A stretch of 64,000 nt of DNA from Hespellia stercorisuis DSM 15480. GTDB lineage: Bacteria; Bacillota; Clostridia; Lachnospirales; Lachnospiraceae. The DNA lies in assembly GCF_900142165.1 (NCBI RefSeq), contig NZ_FQZY01000015.1, forward strand, positions 24,224 through 88,223. The letters are read 5' to 3'. A program made the translations under genes and the position numbers. The notes below the pieces were generated by a model. That model worked only from the letters and a program-made list of their open reading frames with translations. It had not been told where the DNA came from and searched no databases. Of the stretch, positions 7,301-15,449 are shown piece after piece (within the stretch, counting starts at the first letter, position 1; every line of letters begins with the position of its first letter).

Positions 7301-7624
7301 ATGGCAAAGAGAAAAAGAAATATACAGATTTTGTTTTGTGTTTCCCCAGAAGAAAAAAAGCTTATTCGTAGAAAGATGATTGAATCAAAGACAAAAAATA
7401 TGGGAGCTTATCTTCGTAAAATGGCAATCGACGGTTACATCGTCAACACCGATACCACTCCACTGAAGAAACAGTATGAGGAAATGCATAAGATCGGTGT
7501 GAATATTAATCAGATTGCCAAAAAAGTAAACAGCACCGGTGATCTGTATCCGGAAGAAAAGCAAGAATTAAAAGAGATGGTGAAAGAATTATGGCGTATC
7601 TTAAGATCTTCCCAATTAAAGTAA
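7301..7624 (+). CDS. mobC: MobC-like relaxosome accessory protein
   Basis: A 107-residue basic protein of the MobC/BmgB type: an N-terminal ribbon-helix-helix-like part (NIQILFCVSPEEKKLIRRKM), then the typical NMGAYLRKMAIDGYI and INQIAKKVNSTGD segments. It binds oriT and helps the relaxase nick. Strong AAAGGAG precedes ATG 7301. Its end overlaps the relaxase start by 34 bases, so the two are translationally coupled. It lies directly downstream of the candidate oriT. Confidence 0.92.
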   Translation: MAKRKRNIQILFCVSPEEKKLIRRKMIESKTKNMGAYLRKMAIDGYIVNTDTTPLKKQYEEMHKIGVNINQIAKKVNSTGDLYPEEKQELKEMVKELWRILRSSQLK

Positions 7625-8949
7625 CAGACAAGAAAGCTCTGGACTACATCACGAATCCAGATAAAACAGAAGAAAAACTGTTAGTTTCCAGTTTTGGCTG
7701 TTCCCCGGAAACTGCAGATCTTGAATTTTCTATGACAAGAGAAATGGCAAAAAAGAATGGAATGGACAAAGGTGATAACCTGGCATTTCATCTGATCCAG
7801 TCATTTAAACCTGGAGAAGTTGATGCCGAAACTGCCCATCGCTTAGGGCAACAATTTGCAAACGAAGTACTGAAAGGAAAATATGAATATGTGATAAGCA
7901 CCCATGTTGATAAAAATCATATCCATAACCACATCATCTTTAATGCAGCAAGTTTTGTTGATCATCACAAGTATGTTTCCAATAAGCGGAGCTACCATAA
8001 AATCTGCCGGATCAGTAATCGTATCTGCCATGAAAATGGACTTGCCACCAGTATGCCAACCGGAGAAAAAGGCAAAAGTTATAAGGAGAACATGGAATAT
8101 CATCGTGGCACCAGCTGGAAAGCCAAGCTACGTGTTGCAGTTGATAAAGCAATCTGGACTTCCATCAACTATGAGGAATTTTTACAAAAAATGCAGTTAG
8201 CCGGATATGAAGTCCGACAGGGAAAACACCTGTCCTTCCGTGCACCGGAACAGAAAAACTTCACTTATATGAAATCTCTTGGAAGCTATTATTCAGAAGA
8301 AAATGTCCGCATCCGTTTGGCAAAAAACCGTAACAAAATAAAAGCTCCAAGGCATCTGTCCAGAGAAGCTCGCCTGTATATCAATATCTCCACTTATGTT
8401 ACGACCGGCAATCGAGAAGGATTTGAACGATGGGCAAAACTAAATAACCTGAAAGAAGCGGCACGCACCTTCAACTATCTTTCCGAAAATAACCTGCTGA
8501 ATTATGAAGATTTCCAACAGCATGTTTCTGATGTTGATGCTTCTGTTAAAGCGGCTGATCAAAGAATAACGCAAATCAACAGTGAGCTGAGCACACAGAA
8601 AATCATTCAAAAACACTGTGATTCTTACCGTCTCTGCCGAAAAGTGATTGAAGATTGCAAATCTGCTAAAAATCCAAAAGCATACCGAACCAAACATCAA
8701 GCAGAATACCAACTGCACGATTCACTAAAAAAAGAGCTTCAGGATCTCGGTGTTACCAAAATCCCAAGCTCTAATAAAATCCAGAAGAGGATAGAAAATC
8801 TTGAATCTGAACAAGCTGCTACTGTCCGGGAAAAACAAGAATTGCAGAAAAAGCAGAAGACACTGAATATCATTAGACAGAATTTCACAGCACTACTTAA
8901 TGCTCCGGAGATGCAAATTCCCATATCAGAAAAAGAGCTAACTCTCTAA
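7591..8949 (+). CDS. MOBP-type relaxase / mobilization nuclease
   Basis: A 452-residue relaxase. The metal-binding motif is HVDKNHIHNH (His105, His110, His112, His114). Tyr19 in ALDYITNPDKT is the likely nicking tyrosine, as in MobA/VirD2-domain proteins where the sequence 'YI.NP.KT' is characteristic. The C-terminal third is coiled-coil (about 300-440). It nicks oriT, stays covalently attached to the 5' end and is led to the coupling ATPase. It lacks the SIHxKL tail found in four other ICE proteins. It is followed by a plus-strand terminator. Confidence 0.94.
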   Translation: MAYLKIFPIKVTDKKALDYITNPDKTEEKLLVSSFGCSPETADLEFSMTREMAKKNGMDKGDNLAFHLIQSFKPGEVDAETAHRLGQQFANEVLKGKYEYVISTHVDKNHIHNHIIFNAASFVDHHKYVSNKRSYHKICRISNRICHENGLATSMPTGEKGKSYKENMEYHRGTSWKAKLRVAVDKAIWTSINYEEFLQKMQLAGYEVRQGKHLSFRAPEQKNFTYMKSLGSYYSEENVRIRLAKNRNKIKAPRHLSREARLYINISTYVTTGNREGFERWAKLNNLKEAARTFNYLSENNLLNYEDFQQHVSDVDASVKAADQRITQINSELSTQKIIQKHCDSYRLCRKVIEDCKSAKNPKAYRTKHQAEYQLHDSLKKELQDLGVTKIPSSNKIQKRIENLESEQAATVREKQELQKKQKTLNIIRQNFTALLNAPEMQIPISEKELTL

Positions 8950-8956
8950 AAAGAAG

Positions 8957-8981
8957 GAGGTACCTACTTTAACGGTGCCTC
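8957..8981 (+). terminator. Terminator after the relaxase gene
   Basis: Stem GAGGTACC / GGTGCCTC (one G-T pair) with a 9-base loop, 7 bases after the relaxase stop, followed by TTGCTTTTC. It separates the plus-strand mob operon from the convergent minus-strand SIMPL gene. Confidence 0.6.
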
Positions 8982-9015
8982 TTGCTTTTCGTCTAATCTA
9001 TTTATATCTTCCTCT

Positions 9016-9684
9016 TTATGCAATTTCCCATATTACAGTTGCCGTATCAGTAACATTAATATCGTCTGCCTCAATATCTATATCATATGCTCCCGGTGCA
9101 CTCATTTCACATTCCGTACACTCCATTAATCTCATTTCATTCAATGGCTTTGTTACAAAATCTATCTCTCCCCAAGAATAATCAATTGCCTGTATTTCAC
9201 CCAATTTCACATTTGCTGCTGTTGTAAGCACCTGTGCCTTTTGAATGGAATCCTCGATTGCTTTATGTAACAGCTCATTTTTACATTTTTCTACATCTGC
9301 CACTGTATACTCAATAGAAAACTCTGGCCTTAATGAGCTATGAGCCAAAGCGTAAAGGACTTGCCCTAATCTTTTATTATCAGCTGCAAACTCTATTTTC
9401 ATATGGTGATTATACTTATAACCTTTAAATCTTCGCTTCCAGCTCTTATCTCTGTCCTGATAGCTTTCATATTCTGTATCGACATTAAAATATACTGTTT
9501 TAAGGTCTTTTCTCTGAAAACCAAGTTTCTCAAACAAATCCTTGAGAAGCTCTGTATCTTCTGTTGACCTTCGGAGAGTATCTTCATATTCTTTGCAAAG
9601 TTCTTCCTTGTTGACATATAACCGGATTTTATCCGGCTTTACTGCTATTTTCCCTTTTCCTGTAACTTTAATTGTTCTCATCAT
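9016..9684 (-). CDS. SIMPL (DUF541) domain protein
   Basis: A protein of about 223 residues. RTIKVTGKGKIAVKPDKIRL at the N-terminus and the helix-strand pattern that follows (DLKTVYFNVDTEYES..., GYKYNHHMKIEFA) are diagnostic of the SIMPL/DUF541 family, usually periplasmic or extracellular proteins of unclear role. This one has no signal peptide when started at ATG 9682-9684 (GGAAGAG upstream), so it is probably cytoplasmic. The start overlaps the end of the SseB-like gene by 17 bases, pointing to one operon. The link to conjugation is unknown. Confidence 0.8.
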   Translation of the reverse strand: MMRTIKVTGKGKIAVKPDKIRLYVNKEELCKEYEDTLRRSTEDTELLKDLFEKLGFQRKDLKTVYFNVDTEYESYQDRDKSWKRRFKGYKYNHHMKIEFAADNKRLGQVLYALAHSSLRPEFSIEYTVADVEKCKNELLHKAIEDSIQKAQVLTTAANVKLGEIQAIDYSWGEIDFVTKPLNEMRLMECTECEMSAPGAYDIDIEADDINVTDTATVIWEIA

Positions 9685-10237
9685 CTTTGCTCTTCCTTTC
9701 ATTCTCATTATATTCATACCCATTGATTAAAAGCTCTATCATCTTCTTTGTCATCTGAATATACTTACCAAACGGATTAATCACAATTCCATTCACCTGT
9801 TCCCAATTAAGTGCCAGACGAAGTATTGATTCAATAGACTGATTCATCTGCACATTTCCAGCAGAACCCTTATGCATCTCTTCAGAAGATGTAAATACTC
9901 CAATCCATTCTTTTTCATCAGCATCTTTTACAGTCTCTATTTTAAGTCTTACATCATGGTCAAGCGAAATCGTGTCACCAGCCTTTACTTTACTTATCTG
10001 TTCTTCCGACATAAAAGGATTTTCCGTGATATATGGAACAATAACTTCTCCTGCCTGCTGCATTCTTGTTACCATAACTTCCATAAATAACAGCATTCCA
10101 TTTTTATCCTGCTGAATATAATACTGGTCGATTGCTGCCTCAATCATCTGATTTGCCTGTGTCTCATCCACTTCATCTGAATAAGTATCCACGCTCCTGC
10201 CAAGTACATGATCAAATTCATCAAGAACATCCGTCAT
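9668..10237 (-). CDS. SseB-like domain protein, possibly 5'-truncated
   Basis: A protein of about 189 residues. The C-terminal 120 residues (AGDTISLDHDVRLKIETVKD, EEWIGVFTSSEEM-like strand, then NGIVINPFGKYIQMTKKMIELL) match the SseB family pattern, a fold common in Firmicute genes of unknown function. ATG at 10235-10237 with AAGGGA is the first plausible start. The same frame stays open to 10729, but the upstream part (10291-10729) encodes pieces of other genes, so a DNA junction lies just before this gene and the original N-terminus may be missing. It is co-directional with and overlaps the SIMPL gene. Confidence 0.6.
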   Translation of the reverse strand: MTDVLDEFDHVLGRSVDTYSDEVDETQANQMIEAAIDQYYIQQDKNGMLLFMEVMVTRMQQAGEVIVPYITENPFMSEEQISKVKAGDTISLDHDVRLKIETVKDADEKEWIGVFTSSEEMHKGSAGNVQMNQSIESILRLALNWEQVNGIVINPFGKYIQMTKKMIELLINGYEYNENERKSKDDENN

Positions 10238-10272
10238 CAGTCCCTTATCAATCCGGCTTTTACACTCTGCAA

Positions 10273-10374
10273 TCAGCACAGCTGGGATCCCATAAAATGC
10301 TTTCGGCGTTGACTGTCTGTAACTTCTGCATGGCTTTCCTCCTTTCGGGCGGTGTCTTTGTTTTCGTTGCACAT
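10273..10374 (-). pseudogene. Truncated small ORF at the left junction of the foreign block
   Basis: A 33-codon frame starting MCNENKDTARKEESHAEV with a textbook AAGGAGG ribosome binding site. It loses sense near its end and stops at 10273-10275 once the sequence changes into SseB-like DNA. A second start (MQKLQTVNAESIL, ATG 10329-10331, AGGAGG upstream) in another frame is cut off the same way after about 13 codons. Two well-initiated genes broken at the same point mark a recombination joint. In related elements I would expect a small protein followed by a RepA-like AAA ATPase here (from memory, unverified). Confidence 0.5.
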
Positions 10375-10485
10375 AGGCGTTGACCTCCTTAAAAATAGAT
10401 TTACTCCCACGGAAAAAAGTGAGAGTATGTAATGCCGCCAATCCCACACAAATAAAAAACAGATTTCTTTTTCGGGCGGTGTCGG

Positions 10486-10960
10486 TCACGGTTGGAGATA
10501 TTTCTTCAATTTCCGCCTTTACTTTCTCCTTTGCAATCGCAACAGATTTCTGTATTGCCGAAGCGGTGCAATGCTCCATAGCGGCGATTTGGTAAAAATT
10601 GAACTCATACTCGTAGTAGAGCAGGAAACGCCGCCTTTGTATCTCTGGAAGGCTCCCAACCGCCTTATAGAGCGTTTCATTCCGTTCTTCCTCAACCATG
10701 CGTTCATCAAGGCTCTTAGGCACACGCAACGCCCGTCTGTAAAGGGTTTCGTCCCATACCTCGTTAAACTCCCTGTGCCGCTCGTCCCATTAGAAAAGAT
10801 TCCTGTTCCTGCGCTCCATCTGCCGAAACTCCATAAAGAACTGTTCCGACACTTCCAACTCGTGGGATTTGCCCTGCCCGTCCTTAAAGCTGATAAAATA
10901 CCTTGTGCCGCTTTCCGTGGATTCCTCCCGAAGCGTGTATGCCTTAACCCTGTATGCCAT
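10486..10960 (-). pseudogene. Broken sigma-70-like factor gene (nonsense codon and frameshift)
   Basis: Starts at ATG 10958-10960 (AGGAGGACAACAGG upstream; MAYRVKAYTLREESTESG). After RRNRNLF an in-frame TAA at 10790-10792 stops translation, yet the same frame continues sensibly as WDERHREFNEVWDETLYRRA and on through a region-4 helix-turn-helix (FNFYQIAAMEHCTASAIQKS). Near the end one extra A in GGAAA (about 10515) shifts the frame. Removing it gives KAELKKYLQP and a TGA at 10486-10488. Without that correction the frame runs on into the SseB-like gene. Two independent lesions make this a decayed copy, or sequencing errors if the read quality is poor. Confidence 0.75.
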
Positions 10961-11043
10961 CCTGTTGTCCTCCTGCAAAAAATGAGTGAGGGGATTTCCA
11001 TCCCTCACCCAGTAGCCCGCAGGATGGCAGGCTGTTTTAGAAG

Positions 11044-11469
11044 CTATAAAATTTTCCGCAGCTTCTTCCGCAGATGGTCTAACCTCGCATAGATGGCACC
11101 AGTCGTCAAATGCACAAGCGGGGCAATCTCCTTTGTGGAATACCCCTGCATTTTCAGCAGGACGATTTTCAAGGTACGCCCGTCCACCGTGACTAATACT
11201 TGATAGAGATTTTCGCTCTCAATCTCTTCCAGTAACTCCGCAACCGTACCCACTTCCGCCTGCCGCTCCCTGCCTGCCATGTCCTCAAGATATTCCGCAA
11301 CGTCATTCGTCCATCGGTAAAACCGCCTGTTGGAATTGAAGTCTGCCCTGTCCGCCATGCGTATCTGCTCAATGGTCGCTTCATCAACGCCGCACTCACG
11401 CAGCAGCTTTTCCTCCGCTTCTTTCCAGATACGCCATTTCCTGTCCTCCCGTCCGTGGTTGTATGCCAT
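11044..11469 (-). CDS. Sigma-70 region-4-like protein (conjugative transposon regulator)
   Basis: A 141-residue protein starting MAYNHGREDRKW at ATG 11467-11469 behind GGAGGAAGTAAGA. The C-terminal 60 residues contain a helix-turn-helix of the sigma region 4 type (VLLKMQGYSTKEIAPLVHL, then TTGAIYARLDHLRKKLRKIL). The N-terminal part (RADFNSNRRFYRWTNDVAEYL) is typical of the short sigma-like proteins encoded beside tet genes in Tn916-like elements. It would direct or modulate transcription of transposon genes. It is GC-richer than the ICE backbone. Confidence 0.75.
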   Translation of the reverse strand: MAYNHGREDRKWRIWKEAEEKLLRECGVDEATIEQIRMADRADFNSNRRFYRWTNDVAEYLEDMAGRERQAEVGTVAELLEEIESENLYQVLVTVDGRTLKIVLLKMQGYSTKEIAPLVHLTTGAIYARLDHLRKKLRKIL

Positions 11470-11563
11470 TCTTACTTCCTCCAATCAGAATTGATTGAGA
11501 GGGCAGAGAAAAGCCCCCTCATCTTCCCAAAGGAAAAAACAAGGGGGCTGAACGCCTTAAATT

Positions 11564-12076
11564 TTAATTTTCTATTATCTTTCTTAGTTTTATTAGGATT
11601 CTGGCTTTGCGTTTGTTTACAACGCTCTGGGTTATGCCCAACCTCGCCCCGACTTCACGCTCGGAAAGTCCGTCAAAAAAGATTGCCTGTATCAGCTCCT
11701 GTTCACTATCCGACAGCAAAGGCAGGGCGGCTTTCAGCCTGTCCACCATGACCGCATTGACAACGGTTTCTGCAATGTCCACCGCTTCATCAGTGATAAA
11801 GTCCAGAGGATTCCCCTCGCTGTCCGTAAATCCGTCGAGAGATAGCAGTCTATTCTTTGTATCTAATTTTTGCAGATAACGCCACCGTTCCTTGTCACGG
11901 TAGAAGTCTGTGTATTGCTCCCTCACGACTTCAAGCAGACAGCCTTGAATGGGGATAAACAGCTTGTCCATATAGGTCTGGTCGGATTCCCTGCAACGGC
12001 AGAACTCCGTGTAGGATAATTCCACATAGCCGCCACTTTCTCTGATATATACCTTTCTTGGTGCATATTTCACCAT
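11564..12076 (-). CDS. Sigma-70-family regulator of Tn916-type element
   Basis: A protein of about 170 residues starting MVKYAPRKVYIRESGG at ATG 12074-12076 (GGGAGGTATTT upstream). The upstream extension in the open frame has no ribosome binding site. The C-terminus is a clear region-4 helix-turn-helix: LPLLSDSEQELIQAIFFDGL, then SEREVGARLGITQSVVNKRK. Similar proteins lie downstream of tet(M) in Tn916-like transposons. Together with the two sigma-like genes next to it, it forms the regulatory end of the foreign block. Confidence 0.75.
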   Translation of the reverse strand: MVKYAPRKVYIRESGGYVELSYTEFCRCRESDQTYMDKLFIPIQGCLLEVVREQYTDFYRDKERWRYLQKLDTKNRLLSLDGFTDSEGNPLDFITDEAVDIAETVVNAVMVDRLKAALPLLSDSEQELIQAIFFDGLSEREVGARLGITQSVVNKRKARILIKLRKIIEN

Positions 12077-12192
12077 AAATACCTCCCATCTGAATTTTTG
12101 AAATGTAAAAAATCCAGATGGAGAGGCGGAGAACGACACCGCATATCAGAAACAGCCCTACGGCACTTTCCAACAAAAATCGACAAAAGAAA

Positions 12193-12222
12193 AACCGCAA
12201 AGGCTCTGTGACCTTTACGGTT
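12193..12222 (-). terminator. Hairpin upstream of the sigma regulator (attenuator-like)
   Basis: Minus-strand stem AACCGTAAAGG / CCTTTGCGGTT (one mismatch), followed by TTTTCTTTT. It lies between the tet unit and the sigma gene at 12076. The whole stretch 12077-12563 has no convincing gene. It holds this hairpin, another at 12404-12433 and the KTR terminator at 12512-12557. Confidence 0.6.
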
Positions 12223-12403
12223 ATAGGAAATAGTAATTCTATTGTATGGAGATTGTACTTCTACTTTCAAGGTGAGAAGTACCGTTGCACTGGCAGAAAT
12301 TTTTTTAACTGGTTTCCTGCCGTTCTCTGATATGCTATGTATTGATAAATTTTGCTTCGTATGAGCAGATAGATAACTGCCCGAAAAAAGGACATAAAAA
12401 AAT

Positions 12404-12433
12404 CCCTCCAAATTTAAAAACAAATTCAGAGGG
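12404..12433 (-). terminator. Intrinsic terminator in the tet-sigma intergenic region
   Basis: Minus strand CCCTC..AAATTT hairpin with GAGGG partner (12404-12408 pairs with 12429-12433, inner AAATTT pairing too), directly followed by ATTTTTTT. It separates tet/KTR transcription from the sigma-like genes or attenuates read-through into them. Confidence 0.65.
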
Positions 12434-12511
12434 TAATTTAGGGTATAACAAAATAACCCACCCGAATATCGTTTTTTTTATTTGGTGAGTTTGTTCTTTC
12501 AAATACGAAAC

Positions 12512-12557
12512 AAAAAGAGCCGATGATTCGTGAATTGTTCCACAATTTCATCGGCTC
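12512..12557 (-). terminator. Terminator of the tet-KTR transcript
   Basis: Stem GAGCCGATGA (12517-12526) with TCATCGGCTC (12548-12557), perfect 10 bp, followed on the minus strand by TTTTTG. It begins 7 bases after the KTR stop codon. Confidence 0.75.
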
Positions 12558-12563
12558 TGCGTC

Positions 12564-12737
12564 TTAAGCGTCTGGCTCTTTGATGACAGTTATCTTCAAG
12601 TTGTCAACTTTAATCAATCTTTCTTGTCTGCATTTTGGACAATAAAGGGGATAATTCTCCAAAACAGTGTCCTTCCTAATTTTATTACGGGTTTTGCTCC
12701 CACAAACAGGACACAATATCCATTCGCATTTCATCAT
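12564..12737 (-). CDS. Cysteine-rich KTR domain protein
   Basis: A 57-residue zinc-ribbon protein: CEWILCPVCGSKTRNKIRKD, then YPLYCPKCRQERLIKV, giving two CPxC knuckles and the K-T-R signature of the family. It lies 51 bases downstream of the tet gene, exactly where Tn916-type elements carry it. Its function is unknown, and nucleic-acid binding is plausible from the zinc ribbon. ATG at 12735-12737 follows AAAGGATTAG. A strong terminator follows. Confidence 0.88.
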   Translation of the reverse strand: MMKCEWILCPVCGSKTRNKIRKDTVLENYPLYCPKCRQERLIKVDNLKITVIKEPDA

Positions 12738-12788
12738 AATTAGTCTCTAATCCTTTCAAATCTCATTTTATATGACTTTTGCAAGCTG

Positions 12789-14708
12789 TTAAGCTAACTT
12801 GTGGAACATATGCCGAACCTTATCTATACGGCTATTCGGGCGGCGGGGTTGGCAAATAAATTTACCAATAGCTGGCTGGTATCCTTTTAACTCTGTCAAG
12901 CAGACTCCCTGCCCATTTGTGAAATAAGTTAAATCGTTCCTGTATTCTTGAATACATCTAGCAGGGATTTCTCCTTTCAGAATGACCTCGTCATTCTTTA
13001 TCTGAGTACTTACAATATCTGCACAATACCTTGGAGCATCATGATACGCCCGTGAGAGATATTCCTGCGGTGCATAAATTTCAAAGTGGAGATATGGCTC
13101 TAATAGTTCTGTCCCTGCTTTTTTTAAAGCCTGCTCCAATACGATAGGGGAAAGCAGCCGAAAGTCTGCGGGGGTACTTACAGGACTATAATACAATCCA
13201 TATTCAAAACAGATTTTACAGTCTGTCACTTTCCATCCATACAGCCCCTGCTCGCAGCCATAAAGAACCCCCTCCATAACCGCATTTTGGAACGATTGAT
13301 TTAAATATCCAAGTGAAACTCTGCTTTCATACTGCACTCCGCTTCCAATAGGGAGCGGCTCTATGGACAACCCGACAGAAGCCCAGAAAGGATTTGGCGG
13401 GACTTCTATGTGGATGGTATATTCTGCTTTTCTAAGCGGTCTTTCCATATATATAACAGTAGGCTCTTTTATTTCTGCCTCCACATGATATTTTTCCTCA
13501 AGGATGGCACAAATGACTTCCATCTGCACATTCCCCAAAAAAGAAAGTATAATCTCATGTGTAACAGTATCAATGTCAAAATGCAAAAGAGGGTCTGTAT
13601 CAGCAATCTCTGCGAGGGCATTTAACAGGGCTTCCCTTTGCTCCGGCTTTTGCGGCTCTACCGTTGTCCGAAGTAATGGCATGGGATTATCAATCCATGT
13701 TTTGTGAGGCAGGAGTTTTTCATTTCCCAGAATGTCGTTCAGTTTCAAAGTATCATCAGCTAAAATAACAATTTCTCCCGGACAGGCATGGTCAGCCGGG
13801 ACGATTTCACCATTTGACGGAACACACATCTCTGTGATTTTTATTTTCTCTTTTTCAGATATTCTAATAACATCCCTCAAATGCAATGTTCCGCTATATA
13901 TACGCACATAAACAAAACGCCGCCTTTTCTCTGAATATTCAATCTTAAAAACCTGCCCGCATAGTTCAGATTGACCTTCAGGCGTTGATGAATAAAATTT
14001 ACTGGCAATTACTTCTATAAGCTGCCGAATCCCCAGATTGTTTTTAGCGCTTCCGTGATAAACGGGAAATAACGTTCCGTTTTGGAATCTCCTGTTTTCT
14101 TCCTGTTCCAGTTCTGACATTTTAAACGGTTTCCCTGACATATATTTCTCTAATAGTTCATCGTTTCCCATAATTACCGCATCCCACTGTTCCATATCGT
14201 CATTGTCCGTTACATTTATATGGGGATGCTGCCCAACCTTTTGCTTCACTATAATTTCCGAAGAAAGCTTTGCTTTCATTTCCCGATATACCATTGGCAA
14301 ATCAATCCCCTCTTGGTCAATTTTATTGATGAAAAAAATTGTCGGAATCTTCATTATCTGTAGTGCATGAAACAGTATACGGGTCTGTGCCTGTATGCCA
14401 TCCTTTGCAGAAACTAATAATACTGCTCCGTCTAATACGGATAAAGAACGGTATACTTCCGCCAAAAAATCCATATGGCCTGGCGTATCTATAATGTTGA
14501 CTTTTACATCCTCCCACTGAAAAGATGTCACTGCTGTCTGGATAGTGATTCCCCTTTGACGCTCCAAATTCATTGTATCTGTCCTTGTTGTGCCTTCATC
14601 TACGCTCCCTAGTTCTGCAATTGCACCACTGGTATACAATAAACTTTCCGTTAATGTTGTCTTTCCTGCGTCAACGTGAGCCAGAATGCCTAAGTTAATT
14701 ATTTTCAT
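12789..14708 (-). CDS. tet(O/32/O): Ribosomal protection protein, mosaic tet(O) class, probably tet(O/32/O)
   Basis: A 639-residue translational GTPase related to EF-G that removes tetracycline from the ribosome. GTP motifs: AHVDAGKTT (10-18), DTPGH (74-78), NKID (128-131). Residues 1 to about 295 and about 388 to 639 read like Tet(O). The stretch of about 297-386 ([39 protein letters not shown]) is different from the Tet(O)/Tet(M) wording I know and resembles Tet(32), hence the mosaic call. That comparison is from memory and not from an alignment. AGGAGGAAAATCAC precedes the ATG. The leader holds a consensus promoter, a 7-codon leader peptide and an attenuator. Confidence 0.9.
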   Translation of the reverse strand: MKIINLGILAHVDAGKTTLTESLLYTSGAIAELGSVDEGTTRTDTMNLERQRGITIQTAVTSFQWEDVKVNIIDTPGHMDFLAEVYRSLSVLDGAVLLVSAKDGIQAQTRILFHALQIMKIPTIFFINKIDQEGIDLPMVYREMKAKLSSEIIVKQKVGQHPHINVTDNDDMEQWDAVIMGNDELLEKYMSGKPFKMSELEQEENRRFQNGTLFPVYHGSAKNNLGIRQLIEVIASKFYSSTPEGQSELCGQVFKIEYSEKRRRFVYVRIYSGTLHLRDVIRISEKEKIKITEMCVPSNGEIVPADHACPGEIVILADDTLKLNDILGNEKLLPHKTWIDNPMPLLRTTVEPQKPEQREALLNALAEIADTDPLLHFDIDTVTHEIILSFLGNVQMEVICAILEEKYHVEAEIKEPTVIYMERPLRKAEYTIHIEVPPNPFWASVGLSIEPLPIGSGVQYESRVSLGYLNQSFQNAVMEGVLYGCEQGLYGWKVTDCKICFEYGLYYSPVSTPADFRLLSPIVLEQALKKAGTELLEPYLHFEIYAPQEYLSRAYHDAPRYCADIVSTQIKNDEVILKGEIPARCIQEYRNDLTYFTNGQGVCLTELKGYQPAIGKFICQPRRPNSRIDKVRHMFHKLA

Positions 14709-14750
14709 GTGATTTTCCTCCTATCAACACCCAAAAAAGGGCATAAAAAT

Positions 14751-14780
14751 ACCCAGTGATAAATACTCCTATCACTGGGT
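14751..14780 (-). terminator. tet attenuator terminator
   Basis: ACCCAGTGATA / TATCACTGGGT stem with an 8-base loop, followed on the minus strand by ATTTTTATGCCCTTTTTT, 40-45 bases before the tet start codon. It is the same hairpin as in tet(M)/tet(O) leaders, where ribosome stalling prevents its formation. Confidence 0.85.
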
Positions 14781-14932
14781 AAATAACTCCAATAGCCCCA
14801 AAACACTTATATGTTTTCGGGCATATAAAATTACATGATAAAAGTATTCTTAAACTGGGTACAAAAAACTAAGCCCCATATTAAAAGTGAAACGGGACTG
14901 CTACTTTTTGTTCCCACTATCAAATTGACAGT

Positions 14933-14956
14933 TTATTTAAGAATACCTTGCCGCAT
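14933..14956 (-). CDS. tet leader peptide
   Basis: A seven-residue ORF MRQGILK with AAGGAG upstream (AAGGAGTTAATAAAT-ATG). Its 3' end (ATTCTTAAATAAACTG) is nearly repeated further down the leader at about 14845-14862 (ATTCTTAAACTGG), which fits alternative base pairing in transcription attenuation. In tet(M)/tet(O) leaders, translation of such a peptide under tetracycline controls read-through into the resistance gene. Confidence 0.75.
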   Translation of the reverse strand: MRQGILK

Positions 14957-14988
14957 ATTTATTAACTCCTTGTATAATACTGAATCTA

Positions 14989-15017
14989 ATTATATTCCTT
15001 AACCCTTTATTTGTCAA
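14989..15017 (-). promoter_or_regulatory. Consensus sigma-A promoter of the tet gene
   Basis: TTGACA (15012-15017), exactly 17 bases, TATAAT (14989-14994) on the minus strand, about 30 bases before the leader peptide. A perfect consensus implies strong initiation, with control left to the attenuator. Confidence 0.88.
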
Positions 15018-15074
15018 GCTGACAAACTAAAGCAGAAAAAGCGGCAGGATTTCCCCCTGCCACTAATCATCTGT

Positions 15075-15449
15075 TTATGCAAAAATAATTTCCTTTTCCA
15101 CAATCTCCCTCGCACAAGCCCTTATGTTATTGAGGCATCCTGTCCATTCTAAGGCGTTTTCTGCCTTTAGCTGTTCCGTTATGCCCTGTGCCTGTTTCAT
15201 ACCCTCTATGAGCCTTTCAAAGCGTTCCTGTGCCTGTCTGTTGATGTCGGCAAGGTAGGCGTTTAGCCTGCCGCTTGTAAGAAGATTGGTGTATGTAACT
15301 TTACGGTACTGTTTTAGATAATCTAAATGCCGTTGCCCCCAGATGCCTATTGCCTGTTCTTCTTCGGCGGGTACAGTTAAGCACGGTATCAAATAATCCC
15401 CTTGCCTTTCGTATTTGCCGCCCAGTTCCTCAAATAATGATTTTGCCAT
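15075..15449 (-). CDS. tnpV: TnpV family transposon-encoded protein
   Basis: A 124-residue TnpV protein: start MAKSLFEELGGKYERQGDYL, core GIWGQRHLDYLKQYRKVTYTN, LLTSGRLNAYLADINRQAQE. TnpV-type proteins are carried by Tn4451-like and many other Firmicute transposons. The role is uncertain, with an Xis-like activity having been suggested. GGAGGTAACAGACA precedes ATG 15447-15449. It overlaps the artificial 3' end of the helicase frame by 20 bases because the helicase reads through the tnpV ribosome binding site. It marks the right edge of the resistance block. Confidence 0.88.
   Translation of the reverse strand: MAKSLFEELGGKYERQGDYLIPCLTVPAEEEQAIGIWGQRHLDYLKQYRKVTYTNLLTSGRLNAYLADINRQAQERFERLIEGMKQAQGITEQLKAENALEWTGCLNNIRACAREIVEKEIIFA

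Noticed and set aside
9668..10729. Single 353-residue protein combining sigma and SseB-like parts
   Set aside because: Removing one A restores a natural end for the sigma part, and two other genes are broken at the same point, so the fusion is an artefact of a DNA junction.
12070..12423. 117-codon minus-strand frame upstream of the sigma regulator
   Set aside because: No ribosome binding site, it contains two terminator hairpins and its composition is not protein-like.
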